Assembly: GCF_050314555.1 (NCBI RefSeq)
Contig: NZ_JBNPNH010000003.1
Location: 124,001 to 188,000 of the forward strand
Direction: 5' to 3'
Origin: Spyradosoma sp004558035
Lineage (GTDB): Bacteria > Verrucomicrobiota > Verrucomicrobiia > Opitutales > UBA953
DNA length: 64,000 bases
Positions within the stretch are counted from its first letter, which is position 1. Each line of letters starts with the position of its first letter. The notes under the pieces were generated by a model. That model saw nothing but the letters and a program-made list of their open reading frames with translations, searched no databases and was not told the origin of the DNA. Below are positions 22,728-31,804 of this stretch, piece after piece. The position numbers and the translations under genes were made by a program.

Positions 22728-25700
22728 ATGATGAGACCGAACGCCCACCTGCTCCTGCCCACGTTCGCCGTGCTCGCGCTCGCGGCGTGCGACAATTCGC
22801 AAAAAACGCTTGAAGCGGCGCCCGAGACGGCGCCCGTCGTTCCCGCGGCGAAACCGCAGGAGCCCCCGGCGGTGCGGCTCGTGCCCGCGAAAAAAGCCGT
22901 TCCCGCGGACGAAGGCTACGCGGTCACGAAGGTCGTTCCCGAAGATTTCAAGCCCGCCGCGTTCAACGTCTTCACGGACGGCGCGATGCGCTTCCGCGTC
23001 GAATTTTACGGCACGGACGTCTTCCGCATCCAGGCTGCGCCGGACGGCGCGTTCGACGATCCGCTGAACGATCCCACCGCCGCGCAGATTCTCGTGGACG
23101 ACCTACCCGTGAACCGCGAACGCGTGGATTGCGAAGTCTCGGACGCCGAAGTCGTCTGGCGCACGGCGGCGGTCGAGCTCCGCATGCGCCGCGCGGACGG
23201 CACGTTCTCGCTTTTCCGCGCGGACGGCACGCCGATCTTCCACGAAAAAAAGCCGCTCGCCTTCGCCGGGAACACGGTGACGCAGACGCTTTCGACCGAC
23301 CCCGACGAATTTTACTACGGCGGCGGTCAGCAGAACGGGCATTTTTCCCACAAGGGCACGAAGATTGAAATCTCCGCCAACGGCTGGAACGAAAACGACC
23401 GCCCGAATCCCGCTCCGTTCTACATGAGCAACCGCGGCTACGGCGTGCTCCGCCACACCTTCGCCACGGGAGCGTATGATTTCACGGGCGCGGACTCCAT
23501 CGCGACCACGCACAACGAAAACCGCTTCGACGCGTTTTATTTCGTCGGCGACGGCTTCCCGCGCGTTCTCGACCTCTACACGCGCTTCACGGGGCGCCCG
23601 AACTTCCTCCCGATCTGGGGCTTCGAGCTCGGCGACGCGGACGCGTACATGACGCGCGACCCGCAGACGAAGGAACCGATTCTCGAAAACGGAAAATTCA
23701 AGGAGCTCACGCCGTACGCGCTCGAACGCGTCGCGGAAAAATACCGCGAACACGACATGCCCGGCGGCTGGCTGCTCCTGAACGACGGCTACGGCTGCAA
23801 TCACGTGCAACTGCCCTACGTCGTGAAAAGCCTCGAGGGAATGGGCTTCAAGACCGGCCTGTGGACGGAAGGCGCGCTCACGCGCATGGCGTGGGAAGTC
23901 GGCGTCGCGGGAACGCGCGTGCAGAAGCTCGACGTCGCGTGGACGAGCGACACCAACAAGACCACGCGCGCGAAGCCGCTTTCCAAGGTGCAGCACGCGC
24001 TCGAATGCAACAAGATCGCCTGGGACGGCATCGCGGACAATTCCGACTCGCGCCCGCTCACGTGGACGGTGCTCGGCTGGGCGGGAACGCAGCGCTACGC
24101 CGTGTGCTGGACCGGCGACCAGGCGGGCGACTGGAACCTCATCCGCTACCACATTCCGACGCTCATCACCTCCGGCATGTCCGGACAGGCCTACGCGACG
24201 ACGGACGTGGACGGCATTTTCGGCGGCTCGCCGGAAACCTACACGCGCGACCTGCAGTGGAAATGCTTCACGCCCGCGCTCTACGTCATGAACGGCTGGA
24301 GCGACGCGGAAGCGGTGGCGGGCGTGCCGAAAAAGAGCCCGTGGTGGTTCGAGGAGCCCTACCGCTCCATCAACCGCAGCTACCTCAAACGCAAGCTGCG
24401 CATGACGCCCTACATGTACAAATACGCGCACGACGCCGCCGTCTCCGGCGCGCCCATCGTCCGCGGCATGCTGTGGAACTTCCCGAACGACCGCAAGACC
24501 TGGGACAAGTCCACGCAGTATCAGTTCATGCTCGGCGACGACATTCTCGTCGCGCCCGTCTACACGGCGATGTCGCTGAACAAGGGCTGGCGCAAGGAAG
24601 ACATCTACCTGCCCGAAGGCGTGTGGTTCGACTACTGGGACGGCCGCGTCGTGCCCGGTCCGTACACGATCGACAACTACCCGATCACGCTCGAAAAGCT
24701 CCCGATCTTCGTGCGCGGCGGCGCGATCATTCCGATGTATCCGGAAATGCTTTACAGCACGCAGAAGCCGAAGGACGTCGTCACCTTCGACGTGTATCCC
24801 TACGGAAAATCCTCGTTCGAAATGTATGAGGACGACGGGAACACGCGCGCGTATCTCGACGGAAAATTCTCCAAGCAGCTCATCACCTGCGACGCGCCGA
24901 AGGGCGTCGCAGGCGACGTCACGATCGACGTCGGTCCCGCGCTCGGCGACTTCGACGGCAAATACGCCGAACGCGCCTACGCGTTCGAGATCCACACGCC
25001 GTTCCGCCCGTCGCGCGTGCTCGCGGACGGCGCGGAAATCCGCGAAATCCCCGACGCCAAGGTCTATGAAAACTCCGTGCAGGGCTGGCGCTTCGACCCC
25101 GAGGATCGCCGCGGCGTCGTCTTCGTCAAGCTCGCGAAGCGCGGCACGGACGTTCCCGCGCGCGTCGCGCTGAAGGTTTCGCCGAAACTCGGCGCGTGGG
25201 CGGCGTTCGAGCCGTATCCCGTCCCCGTGGTTTCCCCGGATCTGGACAAGACCGAGTTCAAGGTCGTCGCCTCGTCCGAACAGGGCGACGGCAGAATCTC
25301 CAACGCCTTCGACGGCTCGGCGGGAACGATCTGGCACTCGAATTATTCCGACGATCCCGGCAAGCACCCGTACACGATCGACATCGACCTCGGCAAGCTC
25401 GCCGCCGTCAACGGCTTCGGCTATCTGCCGCGCGCGGGTCTCGGCAACGGCGCGATCAAGGATTACGAAATCTACGTGTCGCGAGCGCCGGGCGACTTCG
25501 GCGAAGCCGTCGCCAAGGGCGCGTTCCCGGCGAAGGAAGAATACCAGAAAGTCGCGTTCCCGACGAAATGGGGCCGCTACGTCCGCCTGCGCGTGCTTTC
25601 CGCGCAGCACGGCGAGCAGTTCGGCTCCGCCGCCGAGTTCGACGTGATGCAGGACATCGCCGCCGCGCCGCTCGCGGACGAAACGCTCGACCTCGGCGAC

Positions 25701-26102
25701 CGCGCCGGCGTCGTTCCCGCGAAGATCGACGGCCGCGCCGTCTTCAACAAGGGCTGGTCCGCGCCGGAAATCGTCGTGGACGGCGAAAAGCACGCCAAGG
25801 GCATCACCGTGCTCGCGGGAACGCGAGTCACCTACGAGCTCGACGGCTCGTGGGACAAGCTCCTCGGCTTCGTCGGACGCGAACAGGGCGGCAAGGGTCC
25901 GGTCACGTTCCGCATCTTCGCCGACGACAAGCAGATCTTCGAGCGCGCCGGCATGAGCCCCGAATCCGTCAAGCAGCTCGTTTCGCTCGACATCTCGGGC
26001 GTGAAGCGGCTCGTCTTCGAATTCGTCGCGGACGCGGACGGCGATTCCTCCGACACCGGCGTCTGGACGGACATCCGCCTCCTCCGCAAAGGCTCGGAAT
26101 AA
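22728..26102 (+). CDS. GH31 lipoprotein with CBM32-like and NPCBM-like domains
   Basis: 1124 aa. Lipoprotein signal with lipobox LAAC. GH31 core about residues 60-700: YYGGGQQNGHF, likely nucleophile Asp402 (KLDVAWTSD) and acid/base Asp464 (CWTGDQAGDW), DVDGIFGGSPETYTRDLQW, and the barrel-end motif FVRGGAIIPMYP. The segments NNSDSR, GWAGTQRY and GIFGGSPETYTRDLQWK recall subfamily 18, alpha-N-acetylgalactosaminidases acting on mucin-type glycans; that assignment is from memory. C-terminal: an F5/8-type domain (ISNAFDGSAGTIWHSNYS, about 845-970) and an NPCBM-like domain (about 985-1120). Surface glycosidase, fitting the M60 and GH20-like enzymes. Ends at a motif-built terminator. Confidence 0.88.
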   Translation: MMRPNAHLLLPTFAVLALAACDNSQKTLEAAPETAPVVPAAKPQEPPAVRLVPAKKAVPADEGYAVTKVVPEDFKPAAFNVFTDGAMRFRVEFYGTDVFRIQAAPDGAFDDPLNDPTAAQILVDDLPVNRERVDCEVSDAEVVWRTAAVELRMRRADGTFSLFRADGTPIFHEKKPLAFAGNTVTQTLSTDPDEFYYGGGQQNGHFSHKGTKIEISANGWNENDRPNPAPFYMSNRGYGVLRHTFATGAYDFTGADSIATTHNENRFDAFYFVGDGFPRVLDLYTRFTGRPNFLPIWGFELGDADAYMTRDPQTKEPILENGKFKELTPYALERVAEKYREHDMPGGWLLLNDGYGCNHVQLPYVVKSLEGMGFKTGLWTEGALTRMAWEVGVAGTRVQKLDVAWTSDTNKTTRAKPLSKVQHALECNKIAWDGIADNSDSRPLTWTVLGWAGTQRYAVCWTGDQAGDWNLIRYHIPTLITSGMSGQAYATTDVDGIFGGSPETYTRDLQWKCFTPALYVMNGWSDAEAVAGVPKKSPWWFEEPYRSINRSYLKRKLRMTPYMYKYAHDAAVSGAPIVRGMLWNFPNDRKTWDKSTQYQFMLGDDILVAPVYTAMSLNKGWRKEDIYLPEGVWFDYWDGRVVPGPYTIDNYPITLEKLPIFVRGGAIIPMYPEMLYSTQKPKDVVTFDVYPYGKSSFEMYEDDGNTRAYLDGKFSKQLITCDAPKGVAGDVTIDVGPALGDFDGKYAERAYAFEIHTPFRPSRVLADGAEIREIPDAKVYENSVQGWRFDPEDRRGVVFVKLAKRGTDVPARVALKVSPKLGAWAAFEPYPVPVVSPDLDKTEFKVVASSEQGDGRISNAFDGSAGTIWHSNYSDDPGKHPYTIDIDLGKLAAVNGFGYLPRAGLGNGAIKDYEIYVSRAPGDFGEAVAKGAFPAKEEYQKVAFPTKWGRYVRLRVLSAQHGEQFGSAAEFDVMQDIAAAPLADETLDLGDRAGVVPAKIDGRAVFNKGWSAPEIVVDGEKHAKGITVLAGTRVTYELDGSWDKLLGFVGREQGGKGPVTFRIFADDKQIFERAGMSPESVKQLVSLDISGVKRLVFEFVADADGDSSDTGVWTDIRLLRKGSE

Positions 26103-26141
26103 AGAAAGCTTAAAGGTTAAAGTTTAGGGCTTAAAGAAAGG

Positions 26142-26176
26142 CGTTCCCGTCGAGAATTCGCGGGAACGCTTTTTTG
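26142..26176 (+). terminator. Terminator built from an inverted pair of the iterated octamer (after GH31)
   Basis: Stem GCGTTCCCG (26142-26150) with CGGGAACGC (26162-26170), then six T. Both arms are full copies of the dispersed motif in opposite orientation, as with paired uptake sequences in Haemophilus and Neisseria terminators. Confidence 0.85.
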
Positions 26177-26300
26177 CGGGAACACGAAAGCCGCCCGCAA
26201 AACGCGACCCACGGAACGGACACGGTAAGTGCGTAAAAAGTGCAAAAATCCCTGCGTCGGAAGGCGCTTTCGGAGCCTTGCACGCGCCCCAGAAGACGCG

Positions 26301-26334
26301 AAAAAGCCCGCGAAAACGTTTTCGCGGGCTTTTA
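26301..26334 (-). terminator. Intrinsic terminator of tRNA-Ala
   Basis: Stem GCCCGCGAAAA / TTTTCGCGGGC around CG, with an A-run on the left that gives U residues in the minus-strand transcript. It does not use the octamer. Confidence 0.85.
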
Positions 26335-26341
26335 AAAGAAA

Positions 26342-26417
26342 TGGTGGAGACGAAGAGACTCGAACTCTCTACCTCGACAATGCGAATGTCGCGCTCTACC
26401 AGATGAGCTACGTCCCC
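26342..26417 (-). tRNA. tRNA-Ala (anticodon CGC)
   Basis: Minus-strand sequence begins GGGGACGTAGCTCATCTGG. Acceptor arms GGGGACG and CGTCTCC pair with a G3:U70 wobble, the alanine identity element. Anticodon loop TTCGCAT gives CGC, reading GCG, by far the commonest alanine codon here. CCA is encoded at 26342-26344. Confidence 0.95.
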
Positions 26418-26470
26418 ATTTCCGAAAGGAAAATTATGAGATGCAAGGAAATCGTTTTTTCGCGAAATCG

Positions 26471-27124
26471 TCAAGCCTTTTGTTCGGAAATTTTTTCCAC
26501 CGGCGCGGGAACGTCGGATTTCCCGTAGTCGGCGATGCCGTCGACGAACATCTGGACGGAGATCAGAATCAGCAGCACGCCGGTCACGCGTTCGAGCGCG
26601 ACGCTCCCGCGGCGGCCGAGCGCGCGGATGATGCGCGGCGAGACGAGCAGGACGCAGAGGCTGAGGAGCCAGGCGGCGCAGATGCTCACGGCGAAGGCGG
26701 CGTCTCCCGCCGATTCTCCGGCGTGCGCGCCGTTGATCATGACGACGGAAATGCTGCTCGGCCCGACGAAGAGCGGAATCGCGATGGGCACGATGAAGGG
26801 CTCCGCCTGCGATTCGCCGTGGGGCGAGGTGGAGCTCGTCAGCGCGGCGAGCGGCGGGAACACCATGCCGAGCGCGATGAGGAAGAGCACGAGCGCGCCG
26901 GAAATGTTCAGCGTCGCCGTCTCCAGCCCGAGCAGCGAGACGATGCGGTTGCCGAGGAAGAAGAACAGCAGCAGCAGCGCGAGCGCGAAGAGCATTTCGC
27001 GCACGATGACCTTCGTCTTGCGCTCGTCGGGAACGTTCTTGAGCAGCGACGGCAGAATGAGCGCGAGCCCGATCGGATCGAGAATGATGAAAAGAAGAAT
27101 GACTGATGAAACGAAGCTGTCCAT
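26471..27124 (-). CDS. MarC-family integral membrane protein
   Basis: 217 aa from ATG at 27124 (MDSFVSSVILLFIILDPIGLALILPSLL). Six hydrophobic segments, with the MarC (UPF0056) hallmarks LDPIGL near the N-terminus, ALGMVFPPLAAL and IPLFVGPSSISVVMI in the middle, and RVTGVLLILISVQMFVDGI at the end. Despite the name (multiple antibiotic resistance) the function of the family is not established. Its C-terminus lies close to the tRNA-Ala gene, so tRNA promoter elements overlap its 3' end. Divergent from the BASS-like transporter gene. Confidence 0.9.
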   Translation of the reverse strand: MDSFVSSVILLFIILDPIGLALILPSLLKNVPDERKTKVIVREMLFALALLLLFFFLGNRIVSLLGLETATLNISGALVLFLIALGMVFPPLAALTSSTSPHGESQAEPFIVPIAIPLFVGPSSISVVMINGAHAGESAGDAAFAVSICAAWLLSLCVLLVSPRIIRALGRRGSVALERVTGVLLILISVQMFVDGIADYGKSDVPAPVEKISEQKA

Positions 27125-27275
27125 GCGAAACGATTTTCGCGCGCGCGCCCGTTTAGTCAAAGCGAAACGCAGGCGGGCGTCACGCCGCGTGCCTTCCCGC
27201 GCCGCCGCGAAAGCGCCCTGCCCCGCGCGCGCGGGTTTGCGTTCCCGCGGAAATCGGAGTAGCATTCCGCGCTCA

Positions 27276-28238
27276 ATGAAAATCAACATCAATCCCGGAA
27301 CGCGGAGAATGCTCTGCCTCGTCGGCGCGATGGCGCTGGGCGGGAGCGTTCCCGCGCTGTGGAGCGGGTGCCGCGCGTTCTTCGACAACGAGACCGGGCA
27401 CGCGGGACTCGTCGTGCCGCCGATGATCATGCTGATGCTGCTGTTTTCCTTCATCGACGTGAAGTTCGGCAGAGAAAGCACGGGGTGGAGCCACCTGCGG
27501 ATCCCGTTGTTCATGGTCGCGCTCGCCTCGGGCGCGTATTTCGCCGTGCTCGCGCTGACGGAGCTGCTGACGGGAACGCCGAATCAGAACTTCGCCGTGA
27601 TGGCGTTTCTCATCGGCATGTCGCCGACGGCGAACGCCGCGCCCGTGATCACGAGCCTGCTCAAGCGGCGGGAAGACTACGTGACGCTCAGCGTCGTGCT
27701 GACGAATCTCTTCACGGCGTTCGCGCTCGCGCCGCTGGTCGCGCTCGTCATCGGGAGCGCGATCGAGATCGACACGCTCGGTCTGGCGTGGAAGACGGCG
27801 CTGCTCATCGGATCGCCGTTCGCGCTTTCGGTGATTTTCCGCAATTTCCTGCCGCGCGCGGCGGCGTTCGTGCGGCGCTGGAAGATTCTTTCGTTCTACC
27901 TGTGGATGGTGATGCTGTTCACGGTGTGCGCGCAGAGCTCCGCCTACATCTGCGCCCAGGAAAACCTTTCCCCGCTGATTCTGGTGGAGATCTTCGCGAT
28001 TTCGGCGACGATGTGCGCGCTGAACTTCTTCGGCGGCTTCTGCCTCGGCGAGCCGAAATTCCGGCGGGAATGCTCGCAGTCCGTCGGGCAGAAGAACACG
28101 ATGCTGATGCTGTGGGTCGGGCTCGCGTTCTTCAATCCCATCGTCGCGCTCGGGCCGACATTCTACGTCGTCTGCCACAATCTCTGGAACTCGTGGCAGC
28201 TGCGCCACGCCGACAGGAACGAGACGACGATACGCTGA
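27276..28238 (+). CDS. Sodium-dependent transporter of the BASS/bile-acid symporter type
   Basis: 320 aa, about nine to ten transmembrane helices. Small motifs around the discontinuous helices (GMSPTANAAPVITSLLKRREDYVTLSVVLTNLFTAFALAPLV) match the BASS/SBF fold, where two crossover helices carry the Na+ sites. Start ATG 27276 is chosen because the longer upstream frame is the reverse complement of marC. The cargo cannot be predicted; family members carry organic anions such as bile acids or 2-oxoacids. A LysR-type regulator follows after 4 bp in the same direction, so it may control this gene. Confidence 0.7.
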   Translation: MKININPGTRRMLCLVGAMALGGSVPALWSGCRAFFDNETGHAGLVVPPMIMLMLLFSFIDVKFGRESTGWSHLRIPLFMVALASGAYFAVLALTELLTGTPNQNFAVMAFLIGMSPTANAAPVITSLLKRREDYVTLSVVLTNLFTAFALAPLVALVIGSAIEIDTLGLAWKTALLIGSPFALSVIFRNFLPRAAAFVRRWKILSFYLWMVMLFTVCAQSSAYICAQENLSPLILVEIFAISATMCALNFFGGFCLGEPKFRRECSQSVGQKNTMLMLWVGLAFFNPIVALGPTFYVVCHNLWNSWQLRHADRNETTIR

Positions 28239-28242
28239 AACG

Positions 28243-29127
28243 ATGAGAATTTCGCGGCTCAAGATCTTTTCCGACCTAGCGACGACGGGCAGCTTTTCCG
28301 CCGCCGCGGAGCTCAACAGCGTCTCGCAGCCCGCCGTCTCGCAGGCGGTCCGCGCCATGGAAAAACAGCTCGGCGTCGCGCTCATCGACCGCACGCAGAA
28401 ACGCTTCGCCCTCACGCCGGAAGGCGTGCTGATGCAGCGCCGCGCACGCGACCTCGTCTCGCTCTACGAAAAGACGCGCGCGGAACTGCAGGATCTGAAG
28501 CACGTCGTCGGCGGCGCCGTGCGCGTCGGCATCGTGCCTTCCGTCGCGTCCGGCGACGCCTTCAAGCGCACGCTGCGCCGTTTCATGGAGGCGTTCCCGC
28601 AGGTCTCGCTCTCGCTGACGCTGGATTCCGCCGCCGCGATCTCCGCGAAAATCGCCCGCGGCGCGCTCGACGTGGGCGTGACGATCTCCGACCGCCGCTC
28701 GCGCACGGAAGACGTCGTGCCGCTCTACGAAGAACCGCTCGTCGCGATCTGCGCGCCGTCGAACACCCTCGTCTGGCAGCGCGACACCTCGCTGCAGGAA
28801 CTGCGCACGTTCCCGTTCCTTTCCTATTCCGAAGATCTCGTCATGCGCCGTCTCGTGGACGGGCTTTTCCGCGCCGCCGGAATCGAGTGCGTTCCCGCGC
28901 GCACGTTCGACAACATCGAAGTGCTCAAGCGCGCGGTGGAGCTGGACGGCGGCGTCGCCGTCGTCCCCGAACGCTCCGTGCGCGACGAGACCGCGGCGGG
29001 AACGCTCCGCGCCCTCGAAATCCGCGGCATGTCGCCGACGCGCTCCGTCGTCGCGGTCTCGCGCAAAAACCGTCCGCTGACGCCCGCGATGCGCAAGTTC
29101 ATCGAAGCCCTCCAGCGCCGCCGCTGA
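28243..29127 (+). CDS. LysR-family transcriptional regulator
   Basis: 294 aa. N-terminal winged helix-turn-helix (RISRLKIFSDLATTGSFSAAAELNSVSQPAVSQAVRAMEKQLGVALIDR) and a C-terminal effector-binding domain starting with VVGGAVRVGIVPSVASGDAFKRTL. Close in pattern to the CysL/CbbR-like group. It begins 4 bp after the BASS-like transporter stop, so both lie in one transcript; LysR regulators usually control neighbouring genes, making the transporter the likely target. Effector unknown. Confidence 0.93.
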   Translation: MRISRLKIFSDLATTGSFSAAAELNSVSQPAVSQAVRAMEKQLGVALIDRTQKRFALTPEGVLMQRRARDLVSLYEKTRAELQDLKHVVGGAVRVGIVPSVASGDAFKRTLRRFMEAFPQVSLSLTLDSAAAISAKIARGALDVGVTISDRRSRTEDVVPLYEEPLVAICAPSNTLVWQRDTSLQELRTFPFLSYSEDLVMRRLVDGLFRAAGIECVPARTFDNIEVLKRAVELDGGVAVVPERSVRDETAAGTLRALEIRGMSPTRSVVAVSRKNRPLTPAMRKFIEALQRRR

Positions 29128-29337
29128 CGCCCCCGCGAATTTTCACGAATTTCGGGCGGCGTTCCCGCGAAAACGGCGTCACTTCTCCAAAAATCTTTGC
29201 GTCTTGGCGTCTTTGCGGGAAAAATTTGTGCGTGAGGATTTCGAGGAAGCGACAAGAATGTCGCCTCTCCGCTAAAATTCCGTGTTTTCCGTGGTCAAAA
29301 TTTTCCCTTGCCTCGGTATTCGTAACCGCGGGCGGGC
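29128..29337. repeat. Gene-free spacer with degenerate dispersed repeats
   Basis: No gene is supported here. The sequence includes CCCGCGAATTTTCACGAATTTCG and a fragment CTTTGCGTCTTGGCGTCTTTGCG, types of degenerate spacer repeat also seen at about 3006-3090, 39850-39920 and 53170-53260. Confidence 0.5.
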
Positions 29338-29381
29338 AAAAAAAGCGTTCCCGTGAAACGAATCGCGGGAACGCTTTTTTT
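29338..29381. terminator. Bidirectional terminator from an inverted octamer pair (LysR / guaB)
   Basis: Stem GCGTTCCCG (29345-29353) and CGGGAACGC (29366-29374) with seven A on the left and seven T on the right. It serves the convergent LysR gene and guaB. Confidence 0.9.
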
Positions 29382-29459
29382 CGGTGTCCGGGAATTGCCC
29401 CTACAAACTACACCTTACACAGCGCTCAGCGCTATTCCACAGCGGCGAAGCCGCTTCCC

Positions 29460-31031
29460 TCACGCCTTCGAGCCGGGCGTGGTCTTGATTTCGACGATGT
29501 CGTGCGGGGCGGATTCGCGCTGGCCCGCCATCGTGACGCGGATGAAGCGCGCGCGTTCCCGCAGCGTCTTCAGGTCGGGCGCGCCGAGGTAGCCGAGCCC
29601 GCTCTGCACGCCGCCCGCGAGCGTGATCAGGATCTGATCCACGCTGCCGGAGACTTCCTTGAGCGCCTCGACGCCTTCGGGAGCGACCTTCGTAACCTTG
29701 CTGTTGCGCAGGTCGTGCCCGTAGCGCGCGGCGGAACCGTGGCGCATCGCCTCCATCGAGCCCATGCCGCGGTATTCCTTGTAGAGTTTTCCGTTGATTT
29801 CCATGATCTTGCCGGGCGCTTCCTTGCAGCCCGCGAGCATGCCGCCGAGCATCACGCAGTCCGCCTGCGTGAGCGCCTTCACGATGTCGCCGGACTTCGT
29901 GATGCCGCCGTCGGCGATGATGCGCACGCCTTTTTTCTTCGCCGCCTGCGCGGAGACGTAAAGCGCCGTGAGCTGCGGAATGCCCACGCCCGCGACGATG
30001 CGCGTCGAGCAGATCGAGCCCGGTCCCTGGCCGATCTTGACGGAGTCCGCGCCCGCGTCGGCGAGAAATTCCACGCCTTCGCCGCTGGTCACGTTCCCGG
30101 CGATGATCGTCAGATCCTTGAAATGGTCACGCACGAAGCGCACGCACTCGCCGACGCCCGCCGAATGGCCGTGCGCCGTGGAGATGATGATCGCGTCCAC
30201 GCCGACGGCGACGAGATTGGAGACGTGCTCGTTCAGCGCGTCGTAGTTCACGCGTCCGTCCGGATAACGCGGCACGGCGACGGACGCGCCGCAGCGCAGG
30301 CGGAAGTTCTCGTCGCGCGAGGGGCGGATGGCGTCCGTTCCCGCCTCGTCGCGGATGCGCTCGATGTCGGACAGCGTGAAGAGCCCGCGCAGATGGTCCT
30401 GCGCGTCCACGACGAGAATCTTGTTCGTGCCGATGTGCTCGAGGAAGATGCGGTCCGCGGTCGCGATCGGGTCGCCGCCGAGGTCTTTTTCCTGAATCGT
30501 GAGCACCTGCTCGCGCGGGATCATCACGTCGCCCACCTTGTGGTCGGCGTGGCGGCTCTTGACGACGCCGCCGCGCAGCAGCCCGAGGAGCTTGCCCGCG
30601 GCGTCCACGACCGGGAACGTGGAAAAGTTGTAGTCCTCGCGCTCGATGAGGGCGAGCACGTCGCCGACGGTGATGTCGGCGGGAACGGTCGCCGGGCGGT
30701 CGATCATGCCGTGCACGTAGGTCTTGACGCGGCGGACCTTGTCGATCTGGTCGGCGTTGGACATGTTGTAGTGAATCATGCCGATCCCGCCGTGGAGCGC
30801 CATCGCGATCGCCATTCTCGATTCCGTGACGGTGTCCATGTCGGCGGACATGATCGGGAGCGAGAGCGCGATTTTGTCGGAAATCGTCGTGTCTAGGCGC
30901 GTCATGCGCGGGAGCACGTCGGAAAAACAGGTCGCGAGCGAAACGTCGTCGTAGGTCAGGCCCATTCCCGCGTTCGCGGCGAAGAATTCGTCCGAGTTCT
31001 TGTAAAACAGATTGTCGATGTGCGATGCCAT
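29460..31031 (-). CDS. guaB: Inosine-5'-monophosphate dehydrogenase
   Basis: 523 aa. TIM-barrel with the loop Cys in GPGSICSTRIVAG, NAD/IMP-binding DADSVKIG-type strand (AGADSVKIGQGPGS), and flap/phosphate motifs RGMGSMEAM. A tandem CBS pair (IDRPATVPADITVGDVLALI to LRGLFTLSDIERI) is inserted near residues 100-215, as normal. Catalyses NAD-dependent oxidation of IMP to XMP, the committed step to guanine nucleotides. Slightly longer than E. coli GuaB (488 aa), mainly in the N-terminal lead. Monocistronic by appearance, ending at a motif-built terminator. Confidence 0.97.
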   Translation of the reverse strand: MASHIDNLFYKNSDEFFAANAGMGLTYDDVSLATCFSDVLPRMTRLDTTISDKIALSLPIMSADMDTVTESRMAIAMALHGGIGMIHYNMSNADQIDKVRRVKTYVHGMIDRPATVPADITVGDVLALIEREDYNFSTFPVVDAAGKLLGLLRGGVVKSRHADHKVGDVMIPREQVLTIQEKDLGGDPIATADRIFLEHIGTNKILVVDAQDHLRGLFTLSDIERIRDEAGTDAIRPSRDENFRLRCGASVAVPRYPDGRVNYDALNEHVSNLVAVGVDAIIISTAHGHSAGVGECVRFVRDHFKDLTIIAGNVTSGEGVEFLADAGADSVKIGQGPGSICSTRIVAGVGIPQLTALYVSAQAAKKKGVRIIADGGITKSGDIVKALTQADCVMLGGMLAGCKEAPGKIMEINGKLYKEYRGMGSMEAMRHGSAARYGHDLRNSKVTKVAPEGVEALKEVSGSVDQILITLAGGVQSGLGYLGAPDLKTLRERARFIRVTMAGQRESAPHDIVEIKTTPGSKA

Positions 31032-31210
31032 AAGTAATCCTGTTGCCGCGGTATGCTACGGCGGCGCCCGTTCCCGCGCAACATTTTTCGCGGGAACGCG
31101 AAACGCGAGCGCAAGGACAGTTCAGAAGCAATCAGCTTTTCAACTCCTCAACATTTTAAACTCCTCGACTCTTTACAGTCCGCGCTTCGGGGGCTAAGCT
31201 CGGTCGCGTC

Positions 31211-31804
31211 ATGAAGCTCCGCGACAAAATCACGCTCGCGCTCGCGGCGGGCGTCTCCGCTGCCGTCGCGCTCTCGGCGGCGAATCCGCCTTCGGGCGCG
31301 GTCTGGTTCGTCGAAATCGTCTGGTGCCTCGCTTACGCGCTGGGGCTCGCGGCGCTGTTCCCGCGCTTCCGCTTTTCGAATTTCGCCTACGCGCTCGCGG
31401 CGTTCTGGTGCGTGCTCCAGGCGGTCGGCGCGCACTACACGTTCGAGGCCGTGCCGTTCCCGCGGGAGCTTTTCGGGCTCGAGCGCAACTGCTTCGACCG
31501 CCTCGCGCACTTTTCCGTCGGGCTGAACGCGTATCTCGTCTGCGAATACGTTTTCCGCGAAAAGATCGTGAACGGCGCGAAGGCCGCGGCGGCGGCGGGC
31601 TTCTTCGTCATCGTCGCGGTCGCGGGGCTCTGGGAAATCGTCGAATGGCTCTACGCCGCGTGGGACGGCGGCGAAACGGGCGCGGCGTTTCTCGGCTCGC
31701 AGGGCGACGAATGGGACGCGCAGAAGGACATGCTCTGCGACGCGCTCGGCGGGCTCGTCGCCGCGCTGCTCTTTCTCGCGCGGGAACGCCGTCAGGAAAA
31801 ATAG
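31211..31804 (+). CDS. YjdF/DUF2238-like membrane protein
   Basis: 197 aa with five or six hydrophobic segments. The block FDRLAHFSVGLNAYLVCEYVFR and the later GLWEIVEWLYAAWDGGE... WDAQKDMLCDALGGLVAALLF match the DUF2238 (YjdF) family, including the conserved R-x-x-H, E-W and D-x-x-x-D patterns in membrane helices. Biochemical role unknown. Its last 13 bp overlap the end of the convergent GH20-like gene. Confidence 0.75.
   Translation: MKLRDKITLALAAGVSAAVALSAANPPSGAVWFVEIVWCLAYALGLAALFPRFRFSNFAYALAAFWCVLQAVGAHYTFEAVPFPRELFGLERNCFDRLAHFSVGLNAYLVCEYVFREKIVNGAKAAAAAGFFVIVAVAGLWEIVEWLYAAWDGGETGAAFLGSQGDEWDAQKDMLCDALGGLVAALLFLARERRQEK

Noticed and set aside
29128..29337. Open frame running from the LysR gene through the spacer into guaB antisense
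   Set aside because: No motif and it crosses a strong bidirectional terminator.
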